Shown here in pieces: positions 25,954 to 35,050 of a stretch of 64,000 nt of DNA (position 1 is the stretch's first letter; each line of letters starts with the position of its first letter). A program made the position numbers and the translations under genes. Origin of the DNA: CBDBJR01 sp965206445 (GTDB taxonomy: Bacteria > Pseudomonadota > Gammaproteobacteria > Arenicellales > Poriferihabitantaceae); NCBI GenBank assembly GCA_965206445.1, contig CBDBJR010000002.1, forward strand, positions 2,852,001 through 2,916,000, written 5' to 3'. A model generated the notes under the pieces. That model was not told the origin of the DNA. It worked only from the letters and a program-made list of their open reading frames with translations, and ran no database searches.

Positions 25954-28374
25954 TTAGCCGCGCATCCGCTCGGCACTGGCATCGAACAGGCATTCGCCGA
26001 TCATCCGGGCCGCCCGTCGCTGGCCCAGAATTTCGATTTCCACCTCGACTTCCGGGGTGATCAGCTCAAGCGGTAAAAACCCCAGCGCGACGCTTTGCTG
26101 CATAAAATGCGCATACCCGCCCGAGGTCACAAAGCCGACCACCTGATCGTCTTTCCAGATCGGCTCGTCGGCCACCGCATCCGCCTCCCCGGCGTCGACC
26201 ACGAAGGTGCACAGCTTGCGTTTTACCCCCTGCTCGCGTTCGCGCAGCGCCGCCGCCTTGCCGATGAATTCAGCCGGCTTGGCATAGGCGACAAACCGCT
26301 CCAGCCCGGTTTCCAGCGGCGTATAGTCCGGTTTATATTCACGCAGCCAGGCGCCAAATGATTTCTCCAGCCGCAGGCTCATCATCGCCCGCATACCAAA
26401 CGGCGTAATCGACAGCGCCCCGCCGGCCTGAAGCAAGGCCACCTGCAAATAGCTCTGCCGCTCTGCCGGCACATAAATCTCATACCCCAGATCACCGGTA
26501 TAGGAGACGCGCTGCACCAGCGCCTCGCCGACGTCAACCACCTGCATCTTCGCCAGCCCCAGAAACGGCAACGCCTGATTGGATACGTCCGCTTGCGTCA
26601 CCCGCGACAGCAGCTCTCTGGCCTGCGGGCCGGCGATCTGAAAACCCAGCCGCTGGCGGGAGATATTGTTCAGCGTCACCCCGCCGGGCGGCCGGTGCTG
26701 CTCGAACCAGCGCTGGTGATAGCTCTGGGCGGCATACGACGCGGTGAGCTGGAATTGATCCGCGGCCAGCCGGGAAATCGAGAAATCACCAATCAGGCGA
26801 CCGGCCGGGCTTAACATCGGCGACAGCGTCAGTCGGCCAACCGCCGGCAACCGGCCGGCCATCAGCGTGTCGAGCCATTGCGCGGCCGCCTCACCGGCCA
26901 CCTCGAACTTGCTGAAATTGTGAACCTCGTTAATCCCGACCGCGGTGCGCACCGCCCGGCACTCGGCGGCGACGGTGGCAAACGCATTCGAGCGCCGCAG
27001 TGACGGGATTTCGTATGCGGCCTCGCCCCTCGGCGCGAAATAGTTGACATGCTCCATGCCGTAAGCCGAGCCGAACACGGGGTTATGCCACTGCCAGAGC
27101 GCATACGCCGGGGTGGTATGCAGCGGCCGGCCGGCCGGCAATTCTTCATTCGGATACGAGACCGAAAACCGCCGTTGATAGTTTTCTTTGACTTTGGCGC
27201 GGGTATACGCCGGCGTGCAGTAATCGCCGAAACGGGCGACGTCCATCGCGAACACATCGCGCGACGGCTCGCCCTCAACCATCCATTCGGCCATTATCAG
27301 CCCAACCCCGCCGCCCTGACTGAAGCCGGCCATAACCCCGCAGGCAGACCAGTAATTGGTCAGGCCCGGCACCGGACCGACCAACGGGTTGCCGTCCGGG
27401 GCAAACGTAAACGGCCCGTTGATAACGGTTTTAATCCCGGCCGTGGCCAGCACCGGATAACGCCGATAGGCCTGCGCCAGTGAATCGCCGATGCGCTCGA
27501 GGTTGTCCGGCAGCAGTTCGTGGCCAAACTCGGGCGGCGTGCCGTCGACCGCCCAGGGGTCGCAATTCTGCTCATAAAAACCGATCACCAGCCCCTGCCC
27601 TTCCTGCCGCAGGTAGCTCTCGCCTTCCGGGTCCATCACATGCGGCAACTCGGTCGGATGATTGATCACCTCGGCAATCGGCTCGGTCGCCAGATATTGG
27701 TGCTCCATCGGATGTAGCGGCAAATATACCCCGGCCATCGCCGCCACTTCGCGCGCCCACAATCCGGCGGCATTGACCACGTATTCGGCCATCAGATTGC
27801 CCTGTTCGGTCACCAGCTCCCAACTGCCGTCGGCCTGCGGATTGAGCGCCAGTACCGGGTTGCGCAGGATAATGTCGGCCCCCTGCTGCCTGGCCGCACG
27901 GGCATACGCGTGGGTGGTGCCGGAGGGGTCGAGATGGCCGTCCAGCGGGTCGTACAACGCCCCCAGCACGCCATCGGTATTGGTGATCGGCGATAATTCA
28001 CGAATCTCGGCCGGCGTCACCAGGTGGGTGTCCAGCCCCATATAGCGATGTTTGGCGCGTTCGGCGCGCAGAAAATCCAGCCGATCGGGGGTCGATGCCA
28101 GGGTAATGCCGCCAACATGATGCAGGCCGCACTCCTGCCCGGTTAACCGCTCGAGCTCCTTGTAAAGCCCGATCGTGTAGCCCTGCAATGCGGCCATATT
28201 GGTGTCTGCATTGAGGGTATGAAAGCCGCCGGCCGCATGCCAGGTGGAGCCCGACGTCAGCTCCGAGCGCTCGATCAGCGTGACCTCCCGCCAGCCCAGC
28301 CGGGTTAAATGGTACAGCACGCTGCACCCCACCACGCCACCACCGATGATGGCCACCCGGGTATGTGTTTTCAT
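25954..28374 (-). CDS. Dimethylglycine/sarcosine dehydrogenase-like flavoprotein
   Basis: The 806-residue protein has an N-terminal DAO-type FAD domain (dinucleotide motif GGGVVGCSVLYHL, the covalent-flavin region SGSTWHAAGGFH) and a C-terminal folate-binding GcvT/aminomethyltransferase domain (about 430-800). This is the architecture of dimethylglycine dehydrogenase and sarcosine dehydrogenase, which demethylate N-methylglycines and pass the carbon to tetrahydrofolate. It follows the XRE regulator by 22 bases and the mttB-like gene before that, so a role in betaine or methylamine breakdown is likely. Confidence 0.88.
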   Translation of the reverse strand: MKTHTRVAIIGGGVVGCSVLYHLTRLGWREVTLIERSELTSGSTWHAAGGFHTLNADTNMAALQGYTIGLYKELERLTGQECGLHHVGGITLASTPDRLDFLRAERAKHRYMGLDTHLVTPAEIRELSPITNTDGVLGALYDPLDGHLDPSGTTHAYARAARQQGADIILRNPVLALNPQADGSWELVTEQGNLMAEYVVNAAGLWAREVAAMAGVYLPLHPMEHQYLATEPIAEVINHPTELPHVMDPEGESYLRQEGQGLVIGFYEQNCDPWAVDGTPPEFGHELLPDNLERIGDSLAQAYRRYPVLATAGIKTVINGPFTFAPDGNPLVGPVPGLTNYWSACGVMAGFSQGGGVGLIMAEWMVEGEPSRDVFAMDVARFGDYCTPAYTRAKVKENYQRRFSVSYPNEELPAGRPLHTTPAYALWQWHNPVFGSAYGMEHVNYFAPRGEAAYEIPSLRRSNAFATVAAECRAVRTAVGINEVHNFSKFEVAGEAAAQWLDTLMAGRLPAVGRLTLSPMLSPAGRLIGDFSISRLAADQFQLTASYAAQSYHQRWFEQHRPPGGVTLNNISRQRLGFQIAGPQARELLSRVTQADVSNQALPFLGLAKMQVVDVGEALVQRVSYTGDLGYEIYVPAERQSYLQVALLQAGGALSITPFGMRAMMSLRLEKSFGAWLREYKPDYTPLETGLERFVAYAKPAEFIGKAAALREREQGVKRKLCTFVVDAGEADAVADEPIWKDDQVVGFVTSGGYAHFMQQSVALGFLPLELITPEVEVEIEILGQRRAARMIGECLFDASAERMRG

Positions 28375-28396
28375 CTCGTTTGCCTCGCCTGGTTAT

Positions 28397-29284
28397 TTAG
28401 CCGGCCCGACTGTCGGCCCTTGCCGGCGGACAATCGGGTAATCCGGCTATCAATTGCTGAATATAATCGCTGATTTCATGCGGTTGTACGCAAGCGCACC
28501 GAATCAGATCATCGCATCGCCTGGAAAATAATCGAATATGCTCGGCGCCGTTCAATACCAGATACACCTGGCCGACAAAGACCACCGCACGCAGCGGCCC
28601 GAACAGGGTAAATGGTGCCGTATAAACCTCCCTGCCGTCAAACAAAAACCAGCGAAAACGCGGATATAACTGCTCCGCCAGCCGCACCATGTTGTCCAGT
28701 TGCGCCAACCGCACCGATGGCTCGAGGCCGTGCCAGACGCCTTCGCCATTGGCAAAACCCTGAATATCCTGCAGCGACTGATAGACCTCCAGATTCGGCT
28801 CTTCATGCCGCTGCTGCGCCAACAGCACCTCGGTGTTGTGGATGCTCTGGCTCACCTTGCCGGTGCCGTAGCGGCGAAACTCATACCGCACTACGGCCTC
28901 CGTCTTGAGCACGTCCGGCAGCGTGGCCGGCACATAGCGGACTTTATAGTGGAGTGCCTCCCGATGCCACTGCAATAGCTTCTGATTGACCGTCGAGCGG
29001 GAAAAATCCTCAAACTCCAATGGCTCGGCCACCAGATCGGTGCTGATAGAGCCGGCTTCGGTCAACCCCAGCAGCCAATCGACGCTGACCTGATACTGCT
29101 CGGCGACCGCAACCAGCGTATCGGCCCGTGGCAGCCGCAAGTTGGCCGCCGACAACAGCTGCGATATGGTCGAGCGGTCAACGCCGATGGATTGCGCAAA
29201 ATGGGCGTGTTTCAGCCCGCTGCGATCGATTACCTGCTCGATGCGGTGACGAAACAGCTCGACCCGCTGCGCATATTTCACCAC
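28397..29284 (-). CDS. XRE-family transcriptional regulator
   Basis: The 295-residue protein has an N-terminal Cro/CI helix-turn-helix (LKHAHFAQSIGVDRSTISQLL, about residues 23-43, then LPRADTLVAVAEQY) and a long C-terminal domain of unknown fold that may sense a ligand. Its start overlaps the end of the mttB-like gene by 7 bases and it lies just before the dehydrogenase gene. It probably controls this operon. Confidence 0.85.
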   Translation of the reverse strand: MVKYAQRVELFRHRIEQVIDRSGLKHAHFAQSIGVDRSTISQLLSAANLRLPRADTLVAVAEQYQVSVDWLLGLTEAGSISTDLVAEPLEFEDFSRSTVNQKLLQWHREALHYKVRYVPATLPDVLKTEAVVRYEFRRYGTGKVSQSIHNTEVLLAQQRHEEPNLEVYQSLQDIQGFANGEGVWHGLEPSVRLAQLDNMVRLAEQLYPRFRWFLFDGREVYTAPFTLFGPLRAVVFVGQVYLVLNGAEHIRLFSRRCDDLIRCACVQPHEISDYIQQLIAGLPDCPPARADSRAG

Positions 29285-30810
29285 TCCGGCCTCAATTGCC
29301 GCCGCCGTTTCGCGACATAGTCGTGCAGCGATTCTCTAATCGCCGGGTCGAGCTCGGGCGGGGTGTACTGTTCGAGGATTTTTTTATACAGCAGATGGGC
29401 GCGCTGGGCGGCGGTTTTCTCGCCCTTCTCCTGCCAGGTTTCAAAATTGCTCCAGTCGGCCACCAGCGGCGCGTAGAAGGCGGTTTTGTACCGCTCTATC
29501 GTATGCTCGGCGCCAAAAAAGTGGCCGCCGGCACCGACACTTTTGATCGTCTCGATCGCCAGCTCCTGCTCGTCCACCTTAATCGGCTGCAAGAATTGCA
29601 CCATCATCTGCATCAGCTCGACGTCAATAATCAGCTTCTCGAACGACGCACACAACCCGCCTTCGAGCCAGCCGCCGCTGTGCTTGATCATATTGCCGTA
29701 GCCCATCACCGCGCTCCACAATGAATTCTGCGACTCCCACGCCGCCTGCGCGTCCGGCGTATTGGCCGCGTTCACGTTCGAGGTGCGGTACGGAATCCGG
29801 TAGCGGCGCGCGAGTTGCCCGCCGGCCAGCACCGCTTTGGCGTATTCCGGCGTGCCGAATGCCGGCGCGCCGGATTTCATATCGACATTGGAGGTAAACC
29901 CGCCGTACATCACCGGCGCGCCCGGATTGACCATCTGCGTCAGCGCAATCACCCCCAGCGCCTCGGCATTTTGCTGCGCCAGCGCGCCCGCCAGGGTCAC
30001 CGGGCTCATCGCCCCGGCCAGCGTAAACGGCGTCACCACCACCGGCTGCCCCATCTCGGCCATCAGCATCAGACCGGCCAGCATCGACTTGTCGACTTTG
30101 AGCGGGGAATTGGTATTCACCACCGTCATGATGCCCGGTCGCTGCTTCAACTCGTCCCAATCGATCCCCCGCGCCAGGCGCACCATTTCCAGGCCGTCTT
30201 CGACCTTGCCGTTGCCCAGACAGTACACCGCCCAGGGTTTTTCGGTCAGCTCGATAAACGCCAGATAGGCATCCAGATGCCGGTTATGGGCCGGCAGATC
30301 GATCGGCTCGACCGGATAGCCGGAATGCGCGGCGATGACGTTGAACGTCTGCCCCAGCCGCAGGAAATCGCAATAATCGGCATAATTGCCGATGCGCCGT
30401 CCGCGCTCCAGGTCCGAGCAGTTGGGCGGGCTCGCGACCAGCGTAAAATTGATATGGTTGGTGCCGTAGGTCGAGCGGTACTTCGGGTTGCGCCCGTACA
30501 GCGTAAACTGCGCCGGCACGCTGGCGATTTTTTCCATCACCAGCTCGCGCTCCATCAGCACGTGGCCGGTGTGCGCATCGATTGTCGCCCCCTGCTGCTG
30601 CATCAGCCGACGCGCCGACTCACTCATAATCTGCAAGCCGATTTGCTCCAGTATGCGCATCGAGCCGTCGTGGATCATGTCCAGCGATTCGGCGTCGAGC
30701 ACTTCGATCGGCCGATAGGGATTTTGCAGTTGCTGCAGCGGCAATTGCGCCAATTCAAAGGCGCTGCTGCGTCGCTGGCGGTCGGCGCGTTTTCGCATGC
30801 GGTTCCTCAA
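29278..30810 (-). CDS. MttB-superfamily methyltransferase (no pyrrolysine codon)
   Basis: The 510-residue protein belongs to the trimethylamine methyltransferase (MttB) superfamily: LDMIHDGSMRILEQIGLQIM at the N-terminus, then a TIM-barrel body with GGFTSNVDMKSGAPAFGTPEY. The frame has no internal amber codon, so it is a non-pyrrolysine member, the group that includes glycine betaine methyltransferases. No cognate corrinoid protein is in the window. With the dehydrogenase and XRE genes it probably handles a quaternary amine. Confidence 0.85.
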   Translation of the reverse strand: MRNRMRKRADRQRRSSAFELAQLPLQQLQNPYRPIEVLDAESLDMIHDGSMRILEQIGLQIMSESARRLMQQQGATIDAHTGHVLMERELVMEKIASVPAQFTLYGRNPKYRSTYGTNHINFTLVASPPNCSDLERGRRIGNYADYCDFLRLGQTFNVIAAHSGYPVEPIDLPAHNRHLDAYLAFIELTEKPWAVYCLGNGKVEDGLEMVRLARGIDWDELKQRPGIMTVVNTNSPLKVDKSMLAGLMLMAEMGQPVVVTPFTLAGAMSPVTLAGALAQQNAEALGVIALTQMVNPGAPVMYGGFTSNVDMKSGAPAFGTPEYAKAVLAGGQLARRYRIPYRTSNVNAANTPDAQAAWESQNSLWSAVMGYGNMIKHSGGWLEGGLCASFEKLIIDVELMQMMVQFLQPIKVDEQELAIETIKSVGAGGHFFGAEHTIERYKTAFYAPLVADWSNFETWQEKGEKTAAQRAHLLYKKILEQYTPPELDPAIRESLHDYVAKRRRQLRPEW

Positions 30811-30850
30811 TGCAGTTCAGAGGATGAATATAGACCAAAAGATGCGTTTA

Positions 30851-30874
30851 TACACTTTTGGTGACAAAAATACA
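30851..30874. promoter_or_regulatory. Candidate operator upstream of the mttB-like operon
   Basis: Between the divergent mttB-like and desaturase genes, an inverted repeat TTTTG-GTGA-CAAAA lies at 30856-30869, flanked by TACAC at 30851 and again a few bases beyond the repeat. A minus-strand TATATT at about 30832-30827 could be the -10. The XRE regulator of the operon is the natural candidate to bind here. Confidence 0.25.
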
Positions 30875-30996
30875 CAAAAATGCCATTTCCGGCGATAAGG
30901 TACCCCGTAATGCGCAGAAATCCCACATTGACGATCAACCCGGTGCGTTCCTAAACTGCAATTGATACCGCAATCCCACCAAATTCCATATCGACA

Positions 30997-31926
30997 GTGC
31001 AACCACAAAAAAGCCTGCCACCGGCAGAATGGCCGACCTGGCTGCTGATCGTGTTGGTGTATGCCGGCTGGACACTGCTGATCCGGCATTTTGCCGACCT
31101 GGTTGAATGGTTTGGGCCATGGCCGGTAGTGGCGTTATGCAGCATCGTACTGACCCTGCACAGCTCACTGGCGCACGAATTGATCCATGGACACCCGACC
31201 CGCATACAGTGGCTCAACGACGCCCTCGCCTGCCCCCCGCTCGGGATTTTATTTCCCTACTGGATTTATAAACACACGCATTTGCAGCACCACAACACCC
31301 GGTTGCTCACGCTGCCGGGGATCGACCCCGAGAGTTATTTCCACCACCCGCAGGCCTGGCGGAACAAACCGCCGTGGCGCAAATTCATCTGCCGGGTGAA
31401 CATGACCCTGGCCGGCAGGCTGGCTTTCGGCCCGTTGATCAGCGGCGTCCACCTGGTTAGCGGCTCAATCACCGCCCTGCTGCGGGGCGACCTGAAAACC
31501 CGCTTGCTGTGGGTCATCCACTACGCCGCCTGCGGGCTGCTGCTGTACGTGCTCAGTGCGGTGTTTTCGCTGCCGGTGTGGCACTATCTGCTGGCGGCCT
31601 ATCTGGCACAATCGCTGATTCAACTGCGTTCATTTTATGAGCACCGTCCGGCCGGGCCGATCGCGCATCGCAGCGTCATCATGCACACCTGTCTGCCCAT
31701 GCGACTGTTATTCCTGAATAACAACTATCACCTGCTGCATCACGAGAACCCCGGCCTGCCGTGGTATCGCCTGCGCCAGGCATATCTGGCCGACCGGTGC
31801 GCCGGCCTGCACCGCAACGGCCATTTCGTCTTTAACGGCTACCGGCAATGGCTGCGCTACCTGTTCACACCGGTCGCGTCGCCACTCCACCCGCTGCCGC
31901 AACCGGCACAGCACCCGCCCCGGTGA
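30997..31926 (+). CDS. Membrane fatty acid desaturase/hydroxylase family protein
   Basis: This 309-residue membrane di-iron protein has three histidine boxes: HELIHGH (about residues 54-60), HTHLQHHN and NYHLLHHENP. Hydrophobic helices lie between them (for example WLLIVLVYAGWTLL). It could act on a fatty acid or another alkyl substrate. It starts with GTG at 30997 and is divergent from the mttB-like gene. A PhnD-like and an oxygenase-like gene follow closely, suggesting an operon. Confidence 0.85.
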   Translation: MQPQKSLPPAEWPTWLLIVLVYAGWTLLIRHFADLVEWFGPWPVVALCSIVLTLHSSLAHELIHGHPTRIQWLNDALACPPLGILFPYWIYKHTHLQHHNTRLLTLPGIDPESYFHHPQAWRNKPPWRKFICRVNMTLAGRLAFGPLISGVHLVSGSITALLRGDLKTRLLWVIHYAACGLLLYVLSAVFSLPVWHYLLAAYLAQSLIQLRSFYEHRPAGPIAHRSVIMHTCLPMRLLFLNNNYHLLHHENPGLPWYRLRQAYLADRCAGLHRNGHFVFNGYRQWLRYLFTPVASPLHPLPQPAQHPPR

Positions 31927-31971
31927 GGCCGCCCGGCGACTCGGTGCGCCCCTTGCCTGCTGCTCCCTCCG

Positions 31972-32817
31972 ATGCCGCTCGACCACCCGCCGGATGATGC
32001 CGGGGACGCCAGCCGCGCACCACGCCGGGTGGTGCAGTGCGGCATGTACGCCGACTCGGAAGCGGTACGGCGGGCCTGGCAGGCCCTGTTTCGCCAGCTG
32101 TCAGACCCGTTATCCGCCGCGGAATCCGGCCACCGCCTGAAAGTGGTATTCGACGGCGGCGAAGGCTGGGTGCACAGCCCCGGCCTGCTGCTTGCCCATA
32201 CCTGCGGCTACCCGCTGGTCACCCGCCTGCATCCACACTACGCCCCCGTCTGCGTACCGGTATTCGAGCTCGACGGCTGTCGGGGGAGCTGCTACAGCAG
32301 TTGGCTGATAACCGGCGCGCACCGCCGCTCGACCGAGCTGGCCGCTTTCGCCGGCACCGTGGTCGGGATCAATGCAACCGACTCGAACAGCGGCATGAAT
32401 GTGCTGCGCTACGCCATCGCCCGCCTCAACCCGGCCCGGCCCTTCTTCAAGCGCGTCGTCATCACCGGCGCGCACCGAAGCAGCATGGAGGCAGTGGCCG
32501 CCGGGCGGATTGATCTGGCGGCCATCGATGCGGTCAGCTACCGGCTGGTGCTTGACCAACAGCCCGGGCTCGAACGCCGACTGCACATTATCGGCCAATC
32601 CGAATACACCGCCGGCCTGCCGTTTGTCATGCCCAAAACCAGCCATATCGCTGCCGACAGGGTTACCGCCGAATTCAACCGCGCCCTCGAGCTGACGCCC
32701 GAACTGCGCCGCCTGCTCAGAATCACGGCTTTCCGCTCGGTTACACTGGCCGACTATGACAAAATACAACGGCTGCAAGCGGCGGCAATCCAGGCCGGGT
32801 ATGCACACATCGGCTAA
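31972..32817 (+). CDS. PhnD-like solute-binding domain protein
   Basis: The 281-residue protein resembles the phosphate/phosphonate-binding component PhnD (GTVVGINATDSNSGMNVLRY, then AVAAGRIDLAAIDAVSYRL, FRSVTLADYD). No signal peptide or lipobox is visible, so unlike a transport protein it may stay in the cytoplasm or be a sensor. No ABC permease or ATPase gene is nearby. It lies 45 bases after the desaturase gene. Confidence 0.75.
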   Translation: MPLDHPPDDAGDASRAPRRVVQCGMYADSEAVRRAWQALFRQLSDPLSAAESGHRLKVVFDGGEGWVHSPGLLLAHTCGYPLVTRLHPHYAPVCVPVFELDGCRGSCYSSWLITGAHRRSTELAAFAGTVVGINATDSNSGMNVLRYAIARLNPARPFFKRVVITGAHRSSMEAVAAGRIDLAAIDAVSYRLVLDQQPGLERRLHIIGQSEYTAGLPFVMPKTSHIAADRVTAEFNRALELTPELRRLLRITAFRSVTLADYDKIQRLQAAAIQAGYAHIG

Positions 32818-32923
32818 TATTTCATCGGGCTATGCCGTTTGACAGCAAGGCGGCTGACCACATCGCAGGCAAATCACATTGCCGGTTTGGCTGACCGCAA
32901 TGTGGCCAACGGTACTAAGAAAA

Positions 32924-33793
32924 ATGTCGCTGATTCGATTTACCCGGGCGGATTATCCGCTGACGCAAACCACCGTCAGCGAGGCGCTGTTTGCCGGCGA
33001 GCTGCTGGTATTCGCGCAACTGCCGGCCGTGCAAACACTGGTCGAGCTGGCCGACCGGCTGCTGCGCTCCGGCTTTGCCGATGCCGCCAATGCGGATATT
33101 GGCCGCGTGGAATGGCAGACACCGGCCGCCCCATTTCGCCGCCGCTGTGCCGACGTGCAAACCGCTTTTCAGCACAGCGGCGAAGCCAAACGGCATTTCA
33201 TCCGCATTCTGTCGCAGATCGGCCTCGACTATCGCCATACCTATCTCGATAAAATGGGGCTGCGCGTCGTCGCCGCGCAGGCCAGCCACCTCGGCCGACG
33301 GCTGGCCGGCACCGCAATCCACCGCGATTCATGGGGCGCCAATATCTATCAGCAATTGAACTGGTGGCTGCCGGTGTACGACCTGCACCGCGACAACACG
33401 CTGGTCATCTACCCGGATTACTGGCAACGGGCGGTGGCGAATAATTCGGCGCAATGGTCGTACGGCGCCTATCGGACGGCGTGTAGAAACACCTCTGACC
33501 GGGAGCCGGTCGGCTATCCTGCGGCCCCGACCGTGCAACAGCCGATTGCATTGCAGCACGGCCTGCGCATCGACATCCGGCCCGGCGAACTGCTGTGCTT
33601 TTCAGCGGCCCACCTGCACGGCGGCCTGGCCAACACCAGCGGCGTCACCCGCGTCAGCATCGAAACCCGCAGCGTGCATCAGGAGGATATCGACGCTGGG
33701 CGCAGTGCGCCTGATATCGACGGGCATTATCCCGGCACGCATCCGGGCTGGTTCCGTCATGCGGTCAGTAATCGTCCGTTGGACAGGGTTTAG
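32924..33793 (+). CDS. Putative Fe(II)/2-oxoglutarate-dependent oxygenase
   Basis: From the ATG at 32924 the protein has about 289 residues. A likely metal-binding facial triad is visible: His-Arg-Asp in TAIHRDSWGAN (HXD) and a distal His in SAAHLHGGLANTSG, followed by Arg in TRVSIETRS for 2-oxoglutarate. The fold resembles phytanoyl-CoA-dioxygenase-like enzymes. The substrate is unknown; its position after the desaturase suggests lipid-like or alkyl chemistry. The earlier in-frame ATG at 32879 would add 15 residues with no similarity. Confidence 0.65.
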   Translation: MSLIRFTRADYPLTQTTVSEALFAGELLVFAQLPAVQTLVELADRLLRSGFADAANADIGRVEWQTPAAPFRRRCADVQTAFQHSGEAKRHFIRILSQIGLDYRHTYLDKMGLRVVAAQASHLGRRLAGTAIHRDSWGANIYQQLNWWLPVYDLHRDNTLVIYPDYWQRAVANNSAQWSYGAYRTACRNTSDREPVGYPAAPTVQQPIALQHGLRIDIRPGELLCFSAAHLHGGLANTSGVTRVSIETRSVHQEDIDAGRSAPDIDGHYPGTHPGWFRHAVSNRPLDRV

Positions 33794-33912
33794 GCTGGCT
33801 TTGAGCGGGGGTAGTTATACGGGAGCAAGCAACTGTGTACCACCGTCACAAGGTATATTAAAAGCTACCGAGTCGGTAGCCGCCTCGTATTCTTCAGAAA
33901 CGGCAAGCGCAA

Positions 33913-34256
33913 TTACAGCATGACTTTCCATCCCATCGTGCGCAATTCAGTTTCGACTTCGCGGTCACGGTCGTAGTTGCGCTCAAGTTTGGGAATCCAA
34001 TAATGGCGATTTGACTTGGGAATGAATCTGTGAATCGGACAGCAATGCCAAAAGTAACCGTCAATGAAAACCGTAACTCTGCAGCGAACAACAAAAAATC
34101 AAGCTTCCCAACTAGCGGATACTTTCGCCGCCAGCCGACAATGCGCCCGCTTTTTAGCGTTTTGATGAATTTGTTTTCGGTGATTTCGTTTCCCGTCGAG
34201 CGAATGCGCGACATTATCCGTGATCTTTCGGCGCGCGAAAAAACATCAGCCATCAT
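33913..34256 (-). pseudogene. vsr: Very-short-patch-repair endonuclease (Vsr), frameshifted
   Basis: The first part reads ADVFSRAERSRIMSRIRSTG to VGKLDF, typical Vsr. Thereafter the family sequence lies in another frame: FIDGYFWHCCPIHRF, then NYDRDREVETELRTMGWKVML and a stop at 33913-33915. Restoring one T in the T6 run at 34093-34098 rejoins the two halves as DFFVVRCRVTVFIDGYFWH. As read, the encoded protein lacks the second half of the active region. Vsr repairs T:G mismatches made by deamination of 5-methylcytosine, matching the methylase in this operon. Its start overlaps the DUF6339 stop (TAATG). Confidence 0.85.
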
Positions 34257-35050
34257 TAAATCGGATTCTTATTCTGGGCTAATTCAAGCAACATATCAGC
34301 ATCAAGCGCATTAAGCATCCGTCTACCACCAACGCGATTAAGGTGCTTCATCAATGTGCGAAAACCACCCCGCTCAAACACTTCTTTTGTTCCGTCAAAA
34401 GATTCGCCAAGTATTTTCATCACGGCGTCGAAAATTTCCTCACTTGCGGCAAGAGAGGGCCGCTCAAGTAAATTAGCTCGAACATCGGATTTATAAAGCA
34501 GAATCTGCAACGTCTTTTCCGGATCAAAAATGCGGCAACGATGCGCGGCATGACCCATCCACCACAAGCGCGCAACTGCATTATTGCGAATCAATCCACG
34601 CTGAGCAGGAACAAGGTAATGCAGTTTAATCTGCTTCACTTTATCATCCTCTTTTTTCGGCAAAGGCCAGCGGATGCGAACATAATCCCAAAGAACGATG
34701 TGGGTAAAATAAAGCCATACCCTCTCGTCCGCCGCCTGCTGTGGAGTCAGATTCTTCAGCGCATCATAGACGGTGAGGCAATTAGCGATATCGCTCATTT
34801 GGTCGTCACCGCCTGCATCATCACTGTCCCCACCTTTTTGAATTTTGACTTTTGGCATGCTAATGCGATCGGCGAGCGCACCTCCGACAACTTCAATGGA
34901 AGATGCGCGTACAAAATCATCGCCCAAAATAGAGGCCCAATCCGGCGTTTGTTCACTATAAACAGTGATATTTTTCTCAGCAACTGCTTGTTTAAGTCGA
35001 TCAGCAGAGAGCTGCTTAAGATATTTTATTTTTTCCGGTGAATGTGTCAT
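34256..35050 (-). CDS. DUF6339-type protein of a cytosine-methylase operon
   Basis: This protein of about 264 residues resembles DUF6339 proteins (LTPQQAADERVWLYFTHIVL, then NAVARLWWMGHAAHR, LLYKSDVRANLLERP). It has no recognisable catalytic motif and is largely helical. The ATG at 35050 shares bases with the previous stop (TGATG); a GTG one codon earlier is possible. These proteins recur in restriction-modification neighbourhoods, but their role is unknown. Confidence 0.65.
   Translation of the reverse strand: MTHSPEKIKYLKQLSADRLKQAVAEKNITVYSEQTPDWASILGDDFVRASSIEVVGGALADRISMPKVKIQKGGDSDDAGGDDQMSDIANCLTVYDALKNLTPQQAADERVWLYFTHIVLWDYVRIRWPLPKKEDDKVKQIKLHYLVPAQRGLIRNNAVARLWWMGHAAHRCRIFDPEKTLQILLYKSDVRANLLERPSLAASEEIFDAVMKILGESFDGTKEVFERGGFRTLMKHLNRVGGRRMLNALDADMLLELAQNKNPI

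Noticed and set aside
29278..30810. Pyrrolysine-containing trimethylamine methyltransferase
   Set aside because: No in-frame amber codon interrupts the gene, so a pyrrolysine enzyme is not supported.
29815..30864. A 349-codon plus-strand open frame
   Set aside because: Antisense to the mttB-like gene; low-complexity His/Gln/Arg composition.
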